This document shows, one piece after another, positions 11,811 through 24,887 of a DNA stretch of 64,000 nt. The DNA comes from Dipteris shenzhenensis. Lineage: Eukaryota; Polypodiophyta; Polypodiopsida; Gleicheniales. The notes below the pieces were generated by a model. It did not search any database. It was not told where the DNA came from and was given only the letters and a program-made list of their open reading frames with translations. The stretch is taken from NCBI GenBank assembly GCA_047967505.1, contig CM106541.1; one strand, given 5' to 3'. A program made the position numbers and the translations under genes. Each line of letters starts with the position of its first letter. Position 1 is the stretch's first letter.

Positions 11811-13260
11811 TAAAGCCAACCGTTATGTGGGAGTACAGGAGGATTTCTAAGGCCTCTTCCTCTCAATCGTTCCAATATCCAAATCTGCATTGCAATTTTG
11901 AACGAGGGTTTGGATGGAAGTGTCATTGCCATTGAACATAAGAGCGAATTGGCCATGTGAATGAGCATTTAATTTGGGACTACATATGAGGACAATAGGG
12001 TCGTCACTAGAAGCATCATTGATGAAATCAAGAATGATAAATATCACATCAAAGGAGTGAGATCCATAGTGCGAGACTGTACGCTAAGGAAGAGTGTCGT
12101 CATGAGAGACATCTCGAAGAAGAGGTCCATCGATTGAATCAAGATGGGACTTCTCAAATCCAAGAAAGCTGCTAATCAAATCAGGAGGAGTGGCGATTGC
12201 TTAATTGATGAGCAACAACGCATGAGCAATATCATTCTTCGCAGAGGTTTACAGCACAACATCAGTGGAAGAAAGGGTCGTGGTGATAGCATCTACCATC
12301 ATCTAGAGCGTATGCTCCCTAAGCTTGACGACTTGCAAAAAATGTGGCCTTATTAAAGAAATCATCTGAAGATATGACAATTTGAATTTCACTTAGCGCG
12401 CTGCTTGTGGTGATTTTACGGATGATCGATTACGACGACTATTGAGATTCAGGTAATATGCTAGCATCTTTTTCATTCGTGAGACTTATCCTTGGTGTAA
12501 ATATTCTTGGCACTAATATTATCGGCATTATCTCAGCACCTACAGAAGGGCCCATTCCCTCGAATTATAACTCTTTGGGGAAAGAAGCATGCCACCTCCC
12601 CACCCACATTATGTGTGGTTATAATAATTGTATATTATATATTATCATACATATACTTTCAATTGCTTGTCCATTCAAAATTGCTTGTTTTCAACTTGAA
12701 TTCTTACAACATTCCTCTCTTTTGATGCATGTTATTCAGGCTAGAGGCAAGATCGAAAGATATCGACACATTTATTCATATGATTGTAGTCCATGTGATA
12801 GTATTGTATAGACTACAAGGAAAATTAGTTATTGTAATGCCTTATTGATGTATTTGTTGGACTTCGACTTCCAAAATATGGATATTAGAATATCAATAAT
12901 AAATCACCACCCCTGAGATTCGCTGGGAGGATCGGGTTGTAAAGGACCTTGTGTTGTGTTTCATGTCCATATTTTTACTCGTTCATTTTTTCCCTTTAAA
13001 AGTTTCATAAAATGCTAGGATTCGGGTTCGATTTTGACTTAGTAGTTATGTGCTCCACATCGCAAAGGTTGCCTACCGCAAATCTAGTTTATGCATGCGT
13101 TTAAATAATCACGAGTTTCCCTCAATGAATCAAAATTCAAGCTGAATTAATCACGCATGCCTTCACGTGATGGCATCATTCTCGGCTAGCAAATTTAAGC
13201 CAAATTAATCACGTATGCCAGCCCAATGGAATGTCTAAATAATCATGAGTTGCCTCCAAT
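11811..13260. other. Non-coding stretch
   Basis: No supported gene. From about 13,080 the sequence holds degenerate pieces related to the 250-bp tandem repeat that follows. Confidence 0.4.
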
Positions 13261-14040
13261 TAATCAAAATTTGAGTTGTATACTTGCGTCTAATGCATGC
13301 CAGCTAGGTGGCTTCATTCCCAATGGTTGGGCCATCAAATTAAGTCTTGATGATTGGTAATTAATTGCTTACTCTATTTACTTTGCATGCAAGCCTGATG
13401 GTTATCATCGTGGTTGTAGTTTGAATCATCATTACATTCTTAAATTGATGCCACCCCTGTACACTCCCTTGCAGTTCTTGATCTTACACCCTTGCACACT
13501 CCCTTGCACTCAACCAACCAGTTGTATACTTGCATTCAATGCATTCTAGCAATATGGCTTCATTCCCAATGGATGGGCTGCCAAATTAAGTCTTAGTGAC
13601 TCATAATTGCTCACTCTACTTACTCTGCATGCAAGTCCAATGGTGCATGCAAGCTTGATGGTTAACATGGTGGCTACAATTTGAATCATCATTACATTCT
13701 TAAATTGATGCCATCTTTGTACACTCTCTTGTAGTTCTTGACCTTATGCCCTTGCACTCAACCAATCAATCAAAATTTGAGTCATATACTTGTGTCCAAT
13801 GTTCGCCAGCCAAGTGATTGCATCCCCAATGGTTGGGCTGCCAAATTATCTCTCGATTGATTGGTAATTAACTACTCACTCTACTTACTCTGTATGTAAG
13901 CTAGGTGGTTGTCATCATGGTTGTAGTTTGCATCATTACATTCTTCTTAAATTGATGCCACCCTTGCACCATCTTACTCCCTTGCAGTTCTTGACCTTAC
14001 GCACTTGCACACTCCTTTGCACTTACCCATCTCAATTTTC
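13261..14040 (+). repeat. Tandem repeat, three ~250-bp units
   Basis: Anchor TATACTTG recurs at about 13279, 13525 and 13785, giving units of roughly 246-260 bp. Each unit carries a segment with CCCAATGG-TGGGC, then CAAATTA, then CTCACTCTACTTACTCTG-ATG, then CATCATTACATTCTTAAATTGATGCCA and a tail of TGCACACTCCCTTGCA. Copies differ by many substitutions. No coding frame runs through them. Confidence 0.85.
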
Positions 14041-14279
14041 TTGCAATGTCTATCTCCTCGTGTAACTTCTATTCCCCCTCACAATAGGTCCCTTTGGAAA
14101 CAGTGAGTTCCGCCATCCATCCCCTCCCTAATGGATCCCTCTGGCTCACAATCCATTCAGTCCCAAAACCCCTCTCCAATGGATCCCTCTAGTGGACATA
14201 CTGGGTCTAACACTCACCATCCAGCTCTTCCACTCCTACTATCTTGAAACCATGAGACATGGTCCCATCCAGCTTTAGA

Positions 14280-15480
14280 AGCTTGATATGGGTTCTCTAT
14301 CAATATTTTCTATAATGATCAAAAAATTATTGTCAACGATATCTTGATTAAAAAGATGCTTGGCTTCGACAATTCACAACCTCATTACTTGGAGAAGGCA
14401 TGGAGGAAAAATGACCTTTCAGATTTCTTCCTCGAAGCTTGGATTAGTAGAGACAGTGAAGTCAAGGATTTGAGCTTGCCATAAAATGTTCAGGTTATTT
14501 CGAAGGAGATAAGGCATTTCTTTCTTGATATGAGAGGAATCATGAACTTCCAGCAAGTTTAAGAAGTAGTAGAGCAACTAAACAAATGTCTTGCCTTTTT
14601 CTCAAGGGAGATGTCCAAGACTGTGCTAAAACAACTTGAAGAATGTACAGGAATGCAAATCCAAACTAACATCTGAGACCGTGATTTGGATTGCATCTAA
14701 TGGGCACTTGACTCAATACAATTTTTCGCCAATACGAGAAGGAAATGAGGAAGCTACAAAGGGAAGCCACCCATGCAACGTCGAGAGTGCTATAGGAGAA
14801 GATTCTTGGGGAGGGTGTAGAGGACAAGGTAGAGCAAGCAAAAGCCACGGTAGAGTAGACAGAAGCGAAGGCCGTGTAGGCATAAGCTGAGGCTGCTAAG
14901 GTCCAAGCAAGAGAAGTTTAAAAATGGCTGATAATGAAAGATAGAGAGGAGAAGAAGTAGAGAGGCAAATCAAGTACCTACAATAGCTTGAGGACACTAG
15001 ACTAAATGAGAACCGAGAAAAGTAAAATGAAAGAACAACTTGATGTTCAGAGACTAGAAAAGAAAGTTCAGGACCAATGGCTCCGCAAGATGCTAAACAC
15101 ATCGAAAATTAAGAAAGATGATCTTATAGATCAATTGAGAAGGGACATTGCACAAATCAAAGTAGTGATGTAGTAGCTACAAAAGTGCTTTAAATCCATG
15201 AAGGATGTAGATCAGGAAGAGAGTAGGAAGGATGCAGATCAAACAAAGATCAAGGAGCACGCAACAAGAACGAGAATGAGCAATATTGGAAAGAGAAGGT
15301 GCAATATTAGAAAGATTAGCACAATGCCCTATAGTTTAGCAACATGCCGTGGCTCTTGAAAATTTAAACAGGAAGTCCTCCATCCTTTCTGAAACCCAAA
15401 CTACTCTAGCAATCTTGCAAGAGGTCTACGGTAAAGTTGCTAAAGAATTTAAAGAGATTCAACTCTATAGGTAAAAGAAT
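14280..15480 (+). pseudogene. Decayed coding-like region, unrecognised
   Basis: Around 14,290-14,470 one frame reads a plausible protein segment (for example KKMLGFDNSQPHYLEKAWRK). It is followed by frames rich in Lys, Glu and Gln that are broken by many stops to about 15,480. This looks like a long-dead gene or gag-like sequence with a coiled-coil-rich C-terminal part. I do not recognise the family and cannot rule out chance. Confidence 0.25.
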
Positions 15481-17055
15481 TAGAGCTGTTGTTGTTAGCA
15501 AGAAGCAAGTGGAGTAGTGAATGAGAACATCTGCGCTCTCATGATGAGACAGAAAGGAATCAAGAAATAGCTTGCTCATGTACAAGATGAGACTATGATG
15601 TTGACCGCCGTTGTAATAGTTAAATCAAAAGAACTCCTCTGATGTAGGGTTGTATGTGCACAATCTGCCATGGGTACATTATTGATGAGTGTTACATCCG
15701 ATGGCACTAGTGTTGCCACTCTGTGCATGGGTTTTGCTTTGGGGTGTTTGTGCATGCAAACTTTATATGCAAAGCTTGTCATGAACTGATTCTCAAGTCA
15801 TGGAGAGACCAATTGTGTCTACTTATTGCAACTATCTACCCAGAGAAAGTAGCGTCTGCACGTACATTGTTCATAAAAATAAAGTGATAGATGGGTAAAT
15901 AATCTATGCCAATTAGTAAATGTATTAATCCATATTTATCCGTATAGGATCTAGATAGGAAGGGACACCATCTATTGGGTGTATCCCTTCAGTTCTCTTT
16001 CATGCATGCAAGGGATGAAATGGGATTCAATTTAGATGTTGTTGTAATGATGATGAGATTGTATCTGTGATTTGATCATGAAATGAGAGGTCTCTGTTTT
16101 GCATATACATGATCCGACTGTTCTGATTCATTACTGTTTCATGTTCTATTTGTATTGTCTCTACAATGTATAATCTTCGATTCTTGTTATTTGTAAGATG
16201 TTGATGAATCTGATGGTACATTGTTTATTCATTGCAACATGAGTGAAGAAAGTGTATGACTGTTGTAACGCAATGAGAGAAAAGTGTATTGTTTATGCAG
16301 GGTGTTTATGCAGGGCCTGGATTATTTTGAGGGTTTTGGATGAACCCCAAAACACTAGCGATCCTGTTGAACAAATACCCTGTCAACTCCAAGACTGATG
16401 TTCGTATTGACAATGGAGTGGTGGACCAGAATTGATGGATGAATGTAGATGTTCCATTATGGGCTTCTGCAGTTGACAATCTTGACGAATCATATCCGTC
16501 ATGCCATCTTGCGTGCGAAGGTTGACATGCTTTACAAATGGATATGAACAAATATTGTCATGAAGTTACTGATGATTGTGTTCTGAGTACCTAGGAATTC
16601 GCCCCCGTTCAGACATGAGCATACATTAGGTGATGCATAAAGTGTATGTCGTATCCGTTGGGGTGGTGCAGTTGTGAAGTTCTGCATCTGAACTATCTGA
16701 CGCGAGTTATTGACGATGCAGGTGGAATGGAAGGAGCCAAGCAAAGTGTCCATTTGTCAGACTCAAAAGATGAACCATGCTCCATTGCTCTCCGAACGTG
16801 ATCTCGTCGCCAACTTCGCCAAGAGCGAAATGAACATCTACCAACCATGTTACTAGTAGAAAATGTTGGGCTGCAAGCCAATGAACCCTCAAGGGTGGAT
16901 GGAAGGATCCCAACAGTGTCCCAAGATGACGCTCATATGGCTTCTTTGAGAGAACTGTTGCGGCATAAACGGAACTGTGGCCTTGGCCCACCTTGGCCCA
17001 TTGGCAAACCAACCATCGACTACATAAGACCCGCTTCAAGAGGGAGGGCATGTCC
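15481..17055. other. Non-coding stretch, nothing firm
   Basis: Only short open frames. 16,700-17,055 may be the upstream part of the gag relic that follows, since a plus-strand frame reads fairly continuously into it. Confidence 0.4.
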
Positions 17056-18235
17056 AAGCAAAATCCGGTAGGCACACCAAATCTGGGAGCACAAAATCTG
17101 ATAGGGGCACAAATTCGGTTGGAGCACCAAATCCAATTGGAGCACAAAATCCAGTAGGAGCGTAGAATCTAGTGGCGGCACGGGCAGTCCCACCAGCCAA
17201 ACCAATGAATCCAAATGCTAGCTTGAAGTGCAAGTTTGCAGAGTATAAGAATTGCAAGAAAGATGACCCAGATGACCATGTTGCACAATTCGAGATGCGT
17301 TGGCAAGCTGATAGTTTCTGCAATATGTTTGGAGATCCAGAGAAGTTGCAATAGTTTGTGGGCACCCTTGGTGGATGGGCCACGAGCTAGTTCAGTCCCT
17401 ATGGGGTGGCACACTTCAACATGTATGGGGAGCTGCAAACATAGTTCCTACAATGATTCCACAAATAGAGACTCCGAACAACATCTCAAGAAGTTATGTG
17501 AGCTATGGGAAGAAGAAAATAATGGTAGAAGATTACATGCAAAAGTTTCATAATCTAAATGCACGGTTGGAAGTGGTGGGAAGACCCACAATCAAAACGT
17601 TAGGTCAAATATTTCTGCAAGGGCCTCAAGAAAGAAATCCATAGTGCCGTAAGTGCATTGTAGATCCCTGGCGCAAATACATTCAATTAGTTAATCTATG
17701 TGGCCAAGAGGGCAGAAAGGAGATGTGGATCAGCAAAGAGCATGTCTAAGAAACGTGATTCTAAGAGTGAATAGGACTTTGATAAGGGCAAATCTGGCAG
17801 TGATAGGGAGGAGGACATAGAATCATAAGGTGATGACTCCAACTGTGATTCAGACGAAGAGGATAACAAAACCAAGAAAAAGAAAAAACAGAAGAAGAAG
17901 CCAACTTAAAAAGAATCTAAGAAAGACAAGGCCCAAGAAGAGATCCAAAAAGAAGACAAGTGAGATGGAGAAGCTGTTGGAAGAAAAGATGAAAAGTTTG
18001 GGAGTAACATAGTCAGCATCAAAGATGATCTACGAAGTATGTAGTAAGGGTCATCCCATCAAGGAATAAACAAGTCAGCATCAAAGATGATCTGCAGAAT
18101 ATGTAGTAAGGGTCATCCCACTGAGGTGTGTTGGTATAAGCCGAATGCCAAGATGAATTTGGCACAACATGTGCCTCGTACACCAGCAACACGGGAGCCA
18201 ATTAGGTGGCAATTGAACTAGTTGCCACAGCACAG
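17056..18235 (+). pseudogene. Ty3/gypsy-type gag relic
   Basis: This is a broken plus-strand gag. It starts with about six degenerate 18-bp units coding Gly-Ala-x-Asn-Pro-Val/Ile (17,056-17,180). Next comes a gag-like segment containing KDDPDDHVAQFEMRW and, in another frame, KIMVEDYMQKFHNLNARL and GRPTIKTLGQIFLQG, as in plant retrotransposon gag cores. A Lys/Glu/Asp-rich linker (about 17,740-17,960) leads to a zinc-knuckle-like segment CRICSKGHPTEVC (near 18,095) with three rather than four residues before His. Frames change several times and stops are frequent, so it is dead. No LTRs or pol were found beside it. Confidence 0.65.
18013..18132 (+). repeat. 62-bp tandem duplication over the zinc knuckle
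   Basis: Units at 18013-18074 and 18075-18132 both begin TCAGCATCAAAGATGATCT and both encode Cys-Ser-Lys-Gly-His-Pro. Only the second keeps all four metal ligands. Confidence 0.85.
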
Positions 18236-18399
18236 AACGTGGCATAGATTCAGTAAAGAAATAATTGGAACCCACAAAAAAATAAATGAACGGATCTAAT
18301 TTCACTTGTTGTGTGAACGCAGACCCATCTGAGAACTCGACACCAATAAAGTCAAGTGTGTCCTAAGTCCTATTCCAAAGGATCCACACCCTCTACCTT

Positions 18400-19083
18400 C
18401 TTGTAAGGGAGTAAGCTGTTGGGGGGACTTGCAAGACTTTCCCGAGTTGTCATAGATCCAGGGAGGCAGATTGGGAAACTTGATCCATACCGAGCAGTCG
18501 TGGAGCGAAAAGTTATCAACACTAAACTCCGGGCTCTAGGGGACAACCAAGATGAAAGCACTAGAGAAGAAAAAGGAACAACCCACCAGCTCATCCCTGA
18601 TCACCTGAGAAATACATTGGACTAGGAAGAAGCCCTTGCCAAGGAACTTAGCAGAGTAGCTCTTGATAGGGAGCTGTCACTCAAATGCCATGAACTGCTC
18701 AACTCTTCATTTGAGGGGATGTGGCCGATGAAGAATAGGTACATCCCTTCTCTAGCCAAACGTTCCAGGTCCCGGTCATATATCTTCGACCTAGAGCATG
18801 CATCTAGTTTTGTGTCTTTTTCCGGATTCAAACCAAGGTTTTTGCTCCACCTCCCTACCTGTCTGGCCAACTTCATCTGGAGAAATCTTTTGGCCTCGCC
18901 CTTGGGCAGTGGGGTGAACCCATTGTGCATCTTACTAGACAACACTTCAGCGTATGATGGCTCATGAACCTCATCTTCATGACCTTCCTCCTCATGATTC
19001 GCTCTAGCCTCCAAACTGTCCCGTCTGTTACCATCCTCCGCTGTTGAACCCTGTGTGTGCAAGTCCTTCTGGGGGGCATGCAC
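18400..19083 (-). pseudogene. DUF4283-type relic
   Basis: The minus strand has an opening frame of about 150 residues from 19,083, then after a frame change a segment matching the DUF4283 fold. It shows AKFLGKGFFLVQC, then a stretch ending FILVVP, then CSVWIKFPNLPPW, which is the VWVRLPxLPxxxW signature. Two stops inside fall where the family has Trp. DUF4283 occurs in plant LINE ORF1-like proteins and in related transposon-derived genes, usually ahead of a CCHC knuckle, which is not preserved here. It sits tail-to-tail with the gag relic to its left. Confidence 0.6.
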
Positions 19084-19520
19084 TCATTTCTTGCATGTAG
19101 AGCTCACACTGCAGTCGTCGCTCACAGGCATTTTAGGGTGTGTCCCACACCCTTCACATAGGGCCGATGCACATCACTCATGCACCGGGCCACACCTTGC
19201 GGGCCACACCTTGAGTCAAGGCACATGGAATAGCTCTCGGTTGATTTACTTTTAAATTTTTCCTCACTTTATCTAGCATCACTATAAGCTTTTAACGTGA
19301 AAGACATTGAATCCCCTCTGTACATGATGCCATATTCTTTAGAGCTATATTGGCTCAAGGTAAAAGTGCATAACCAATATCTAGACTACAAGAAAACATT
19401 ATATACAAGAGCCTCCAAATTTAGCTCTTATAAATGGATATATTTGCCCAAGCCTACTCTACCCCCTCTTGTACCCGCCCTCCATCTCCTTCTCTGCCCT
19501 CTGCCCTCTGCCCCCCCTCC
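19084..19520. other. Non-coding stretch
   Basis: No gene supported. The right edge is C/T-rich and leads into a microsatellite. Confidence 0.45.
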
Positions 19521-19542
19521 CTCTCTCTCTCTCTCTCTCTCT
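19521..19542 (+). repeat. (CT)11 microsatellite
   Basis: Short CT run in a longer pyrimidine-rich block (about 19,450-19,560). Confidence 0.9.
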
Positions 19543-19674
19543 GCCCTAGCCTGCTTTGCCCCCTCCTATGTCTGCCCTTGCTGGAGTTGTTCTTTGCCTC
19601 CAAGCTGCATCGCCTTGTATTGGAGCTCTATTCTTACTGTTGAGACCTCTATTCCTCCTCCTAATACGATATCT

Positions 19675-21190
19675 TCAAGGATGGTGAGGAGTAGGGCTAC
19701 AAAGACCATGCAATACTATGACCCCATGAGAACACAAAAAATGCATTGGGTGAGTGGGTGCCTTGCACCTACAGCTTGCATGACTAGATAGTCTTTGGTT
19801 TGCATAATAACCTTCGACAAAGACATCATCTGAAGGTAGATATTGTGATGATTTGGGATCTTTTGGCTTCTCATGGGGATTGAGAATGGTGATTGTTTTT
19901 GCCTCCTCTTCATCTTTCTCGATCATGGTCAATGCACCCTCCTCATCTAATCTACATTGCACAAGCTCATGTGAAGGACAAAACTTTGGCATGAAATATA
20001 ACCACCAAGGATAGCACTTCATCTCCCAATCCATAGGTCCCCCTTTGATCCAAATTTTCCATGCCAAAGTAGATGGCAAGCTCCTTCAAAATGGTGACTT
20101 GATTCCACATATCACACTTGACTGCATCATTCTTATAGCAAACAAATGAAACAAAAGCCTACAACCAAAAGTTAAGTAAATGTAAGAAATGCAAAAATGA
20201 TAGAAAAATAACTTGACAAGTAAAGATAGCAACTACCTCCATAGAAGCCTCTTTGAAGACAAGCAAATCTCTCCAAGCATTTTACCACCCAGAGTAGGCT
20301 TTGCTTTGCACAATAATTCTTAAAAAGTTATTGATGATAGCAAACTTGCAAGGGATAGACACAACGTGCAATCTTTGGTGTCATTGGCAAGCCAAAACTT
20401 TTTGTAAAAGTGGAGTCGATATAAATTAGTTATGTAATCTCAACTACTTATTTTGCACTTGCAAACACAGACATGCCTAAAAGATTGTATATTGTCACCT
20501 TCATTAATAATGAGCTATTTCTTCAAGTTGTTGGTCCTCTCCATCAGCGTGTCATAAAAAACTTCTTTGCCAACCCAAACACAAAATTCCATGTCTCCTA
20601 GTTGTCCAAGTGTTACCTCAAGCCATAGTAAATTAAAGGTCATGTACTAGCATGAAACTCTATTATAAAGTTATGAAATTATGACATTGTGTCTTGCACT
20701 TGTTGAAGGCACTCTATGGTAATACCACATTTATTTGCTACTCATACAGTACCCTAAGATCTTGCATTTCACGTCATTGTCTAGATCTACATGCGCAAAT
20801 TTTATAATTTTCCCAAATTTAGCTTGATTCCCTTTTCCTTTATTGTTTTGCTAGACACCATCTCAAAATACTTGTTTCCTCTTCAAGGGATCAACTACCT
20901 TGAGATACTTACTCATCTTGTTTGTAAACTTCTCTCTAACTTTGATGTCCACAAACCCCTTTTTCTCTTACTTTTTTCAAATATTTCTCTTTCTCTCTTA
21001 GCTTGAATTTTTTTCTCAACATCATTTTGTGCCATAAAACATTAAAAAGTTTCAATTGATACTGTGACATGAAGTTGGGGGTAGTGAAACTTAACGCACC
21101 TCTTTGCTTTTTGTTTCTTTGACATAGATCCTTCATCGCTTGAAAAGAGGGATAAAACATACATTTTATGCAAAGAAAACAATTGCACAT
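19675..21190 (-). other. Gene-like remnants, unrecognised
   Basis: Two minus-strand open frames (20,079-19,675, 134 codons; 21,190-20,936, 84 codons, Lys/Arg-rich near its end) have protein-like composition. They are separated by about 850 bp of AT-rich sequence with stops. They could be exons or debris of one dead gene. No domain is recognised. Confidence 0.2.
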
Positions 21191-21331
21191 CTTCCCTCCT
21201 TGCTCCTGTAATAAAAGGATAAAGATGCTAACATCCTAAGTTACATTATAGCCTAGCAGAGGGAAAAGAAAAGGATCAAGGAAGGCCATGATCTTACCAA
21301 GTTGATCTGCACGAAAGAGAAGGGCAATGCA

Positions 21332-21550
21332 TTGTTGAAAGAAGATCTTATGGCTCAACATGCATGGATATATCAAGTGCTAAAACTAAATGCATAGAAT
21401 GATGCACCTAAAATAGATCTTGGAAATGACATAAATTTCATAAATAACAAAGAATTGAGAAAAAACTTAAAGAGAGGGTTGTTGAAAGAAGATCTTATGG
21501 CTCAACATGCATGTATATATCAAGTGCTAAAACTAATGTATAGAATGATG
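21332..21550 (+). repeat. 73-bp direct repeat pair beside element A
   Basis: 21332-21404 and 21479-21550 match over about 72 bases with a few differences, 147 bp apart. The second copy ends exactly where the LTR of element A begins (21551). One frame reads LLKEDLMAQHA in both copies, so this may be a duplicated scrap of coding sequence. Confidence 0.8.
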
Positions 21551-21902
21551 TGTGAAGATAGTGGGAGAGAAGGAAGGAAGCTCACTTGCAGCTTTCTCAC
21601 ATACACAATGGGGGAATACACACAAAGGTGGAGGCTGAAAACAGTTTTCCTCTTCTTAGTTGTGAAAGACAAAAGAACTCTAGTACAAAGAAATAGAAGA
21701 ACCCTATATGTGGGTCTCAAACCAAACTCAGCTAACTAAGGTGGCATACTAATTGAGCCACAAACTAGAGTACATAAGGATAGCTGTCATCCAGCTATTA
21801 TTCGTGGGTGGTGTACCAACCGCATCTGTAGCTAACAAGTCGGTGACATAAATGCACAACAGTCACCTTGGCATACCACGAATGGAGCTCAATATCTCAA
21901 CA
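21551..21902 (-). repeat. 3' LTR of copia element A
   Basis: About 352 bp with TG...CA ends in plus-strand view (TGTGAAGATAG...ATATCTCAACA). It is followed by a pyrimidine tract CTCCCC that is the polypurine tract on the minus strand, then by pol-coding sequence. It shares blocks such as GGTGACATAAATG and ATATCTCAACA with the LTRs of C and D but is longer and diverged. Confidence 0.75.
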
Positions 21903-24437
21903 CTCCCCTTCGAGCTCAATCTCAATTCCTGCACACCAAGCAGGTCTCTGAACTTACGTAGCTTCTCTGCGCCCAATGCCTTCATGAATATGTCAGCTAC
22001 TTGATCCTTTGTGCTGACATAAACTAGATCAATAAGACCTAGTAAAACCTTCTCCCGCCCATAGTGATAATGCACCTCAATGTGCTTTGTTCTAGCATGA
22101 TAGGCTAGATTATTTGCCAAGTGTATATTGCTCATGTTGTCACAATAAATGACAACTGGCCCATCTGTAAACTGATGCATATCATAGAGTAGCTTATGCA
22201 ACCAAGCTACCTCACATGCAGCCATTGCTGCACCCCTGTACTCAGCCTCTGTGCTCGACAAGGCAACTGTAGGTTGTTTCTTGCTGCTCCAAGTGACTGC
22301 AGCACTCCCAAAAGAGAACACATATCAACTGGTAGATCGTCTATCAGAAATTCTACTAGCCCAATCAGCATCAGTGTATCCATGCAACTGTATCTGAACC
22401 TGAGTCTCATAAAATAGTCCATACTGCAATGTGGACTTCACATAACTAAGTATGCGTCTAGCCGCATCCAAATGCAGTTTCCTTGGAGCCTGCATAAACT
22501 GTCTTACCAATCCAACAGCATAGCTCAAATCTGGCATGGTAATAGTCATATAAATCAAACTTCCTTCTATGCATCTATACATAATAGGGTCTTCCAGAAG
22601 CTCACCTGCATTTGCGCTCAGCTTCACATTCTACTCCAAAGGAACTGAAATAGGCTTACAGCCTGTCATCCCATATTTGGACAGCATGTCCAATCCATAC
22701 TGCCCCTGCATGAGTTGTATCCCACTTGGTGATCTAATCACCTCAATGCCCAAGAAATAACGCAGCTCTCCCAAATCCTTCATCTCAAACTTTTGCTTTA
22801 ATAGCATTTTCACATGAAGGATATCTTCATCACTCTCACCTGTGATGATCAAATCATCAACATAAATGACAAGCAGCATAATACCTTTCTCTGTTTTTCT
22901 CACATAAAGTGAGAAATCTGCCTTGGAAATCTGAAAGCCAATAGTCACAAGATACTATCCTATCTTGTCAGACCATGCTCTAGGTGCTTGCTTCAAGCCG
23001 TACAAGGCTTTCTTTAACCTGCAAACAAACTTAGGATGAACAACATGAAGATAACCTGGTGGCTGCTCCATAAAGACCTTTTCTTGCAAATCACAATGCA
23101 AGAAGGCATTCTTTACATCCATCTGATGTAAAGACCATCCCTTTGATGTAGCCATAGCAATGACTGCTCTTATGGTTGCCATCCTTGCATTCGAACTAAA
23201 TGTTTCTTCATAATCAATGCCATATGTCTGTGCATACCCCTTGACAACTAATCTTGCCTTGTATCTGTTCACAGAACCATATGCATTGTGCTTCACCTTA
23301 TAAACCCACTTACAGCCAATTGCATTCTTGTCTTTAGGCAAAGGCACCAATTCCCATGTAGCATTTGCTTCCAAGGCATCCATTTCTTCATTCATGGCTT
23401 TCTCCCATTTTTCTTTTTCCATGGCTTACTCAAAAGAAGTGGGTTCTGGTTCCTGTATCATTTCGACCATATAGGCATAGTGAATGGCTGTAAATCCATC
23501 ATATTTTAGCCTATCCACAGGATATCTAGCTCTGGTAGACATGCGCAAAATAGGCTCACTTCCAAGTGCTCTCAAAACATCCTTGGTCTTCCTTACTCCA
23601 GGTGTAACAACAGAAGGAATACCCAACTCATCATCAATGCTCTGTTCTGAGCCACTGGATTTACCATCCACATAAGAGTGACCTGCATTCACATCAAACA
23701 TGGGCTGATCTACCTTCTCTTTTCCTTTTTGTGATACCTGCATACCACTATCTGCATTGCTTTGAGGAGATTCTCTTGATCTCAATCTACCTGTCCATGG
23801 CGAAGTATGTAAACCACTGCTAGAGGACACTGCAGCTCCACTAATATTTTATGTTTGCTGCTGTGAATTCTGTGTAGCATTACCATTTTGTGCATCTACA
23901 TCATCAATCACATTTATTGGTTTATACTAGATGCTCATCTCATCAAAAACAACATCTCTGCTCATTGTAAACTTACGAATAGAAGGGTTATAACATCTAT
24001 ACCCTTTCTGCTGCAGAGAATAACCAATAAAGATGCACTTCTCAGCTTTTGGATCCAACTTGGACCTTAACTCATCTAGGACATGAACATAGGCAATGCA
24101 ACCAAAAATTTTCAAATGAGAAATATCTGGTTTCCTACCAGTATACATCTCCTCTAGTGTCATGCCATGTATTGTTGCAGTGGGAGTCCTGTTCATTATT
24201 GAAACTACTGTAGCAACTGCTTCAGCCCAATAATAATCTAGTAGGTCTTTTTCATTTAGCATGGCCCGAGATACCTCTCCAATATGCCTGTTTTTCCTTT
24301 CTGCAAGCCCATTTTATTGTGGGGTATGACTGCATGAATACTGCTGCTTTATGCCATGCTCCTGCAGGAACCTTGCAAACTCATTTGAGAGGTACTCTCC
24401 CCCTCCATCTAACCTTAGGCATTTTATTTGCAAGCCT
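21863..24437 (-). pseudogene. Ty1/copia pol relic (element A)
   Basis: Minus strand, from the right: integrase core (DGGGEY near 24,405, [11 protein letters not shown]), the integrase C-terminal region (EEMYTGRKPDISHLKIFGCIAY), a Ser/Glu-rich linker, reverse transcriptase ([10 protein letters not shown]; catalytic IYVDDLI near 22,860), then RNase H ([19 protein letters not shown]) with the usual ADIF-KAL ending. Everything upstream of the integrase catalytic core, including gag, protease and the 5' LTR, is missing. The break at about 24,437 joins unrelated sequence. Several in-frame stops occur at positions that are Gln in C and D. It is an older sister of that family. Confidence 0.9.
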
Positions 24438-24887
24438 CACTTCACTTTTCTTTTTCAGGGGCAATTTTGGGGTCACAATGCAACACGTTGGTCGGTCGGT
24501 GATATTTTGAATTCAGGACAAAGTCGCACTCTCGTCGAAAAAAATTTCGACATAATGATTACCTTACTGGCATAATAACGAGATGCAATCTGTCAAAACT
24601 TGTTGTTCTAAACATTGTAGAGCTTGACACATCACTACCCGAGTAGTTCTTCCCTCCGTGTAGTCTATGTGTTGTATCTTTGTACATTAGACCATCCACA
24701 ATATGTCCTATCATCATCTACCTGCAGCTCGCCACCTATCATTACTCGTAGCTTGCCAGTTGTCATCTACGTGCAACGTGTCACTTGTCATCTACCCGCA
24801 GCTCATTGTCATGTACCATCAACTCGTCACTTGTCATCTACGCGAAAAGCTACTCCTAATTAAATCAAAGAAATGTATTTACATTAA

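Noticed and set aside
12458-12811. 117-codon plus-strand hydrophobic frame
   Set aside because: AT-rich region; hydrophobic bias follows base composition, and no homology or start context is seen.
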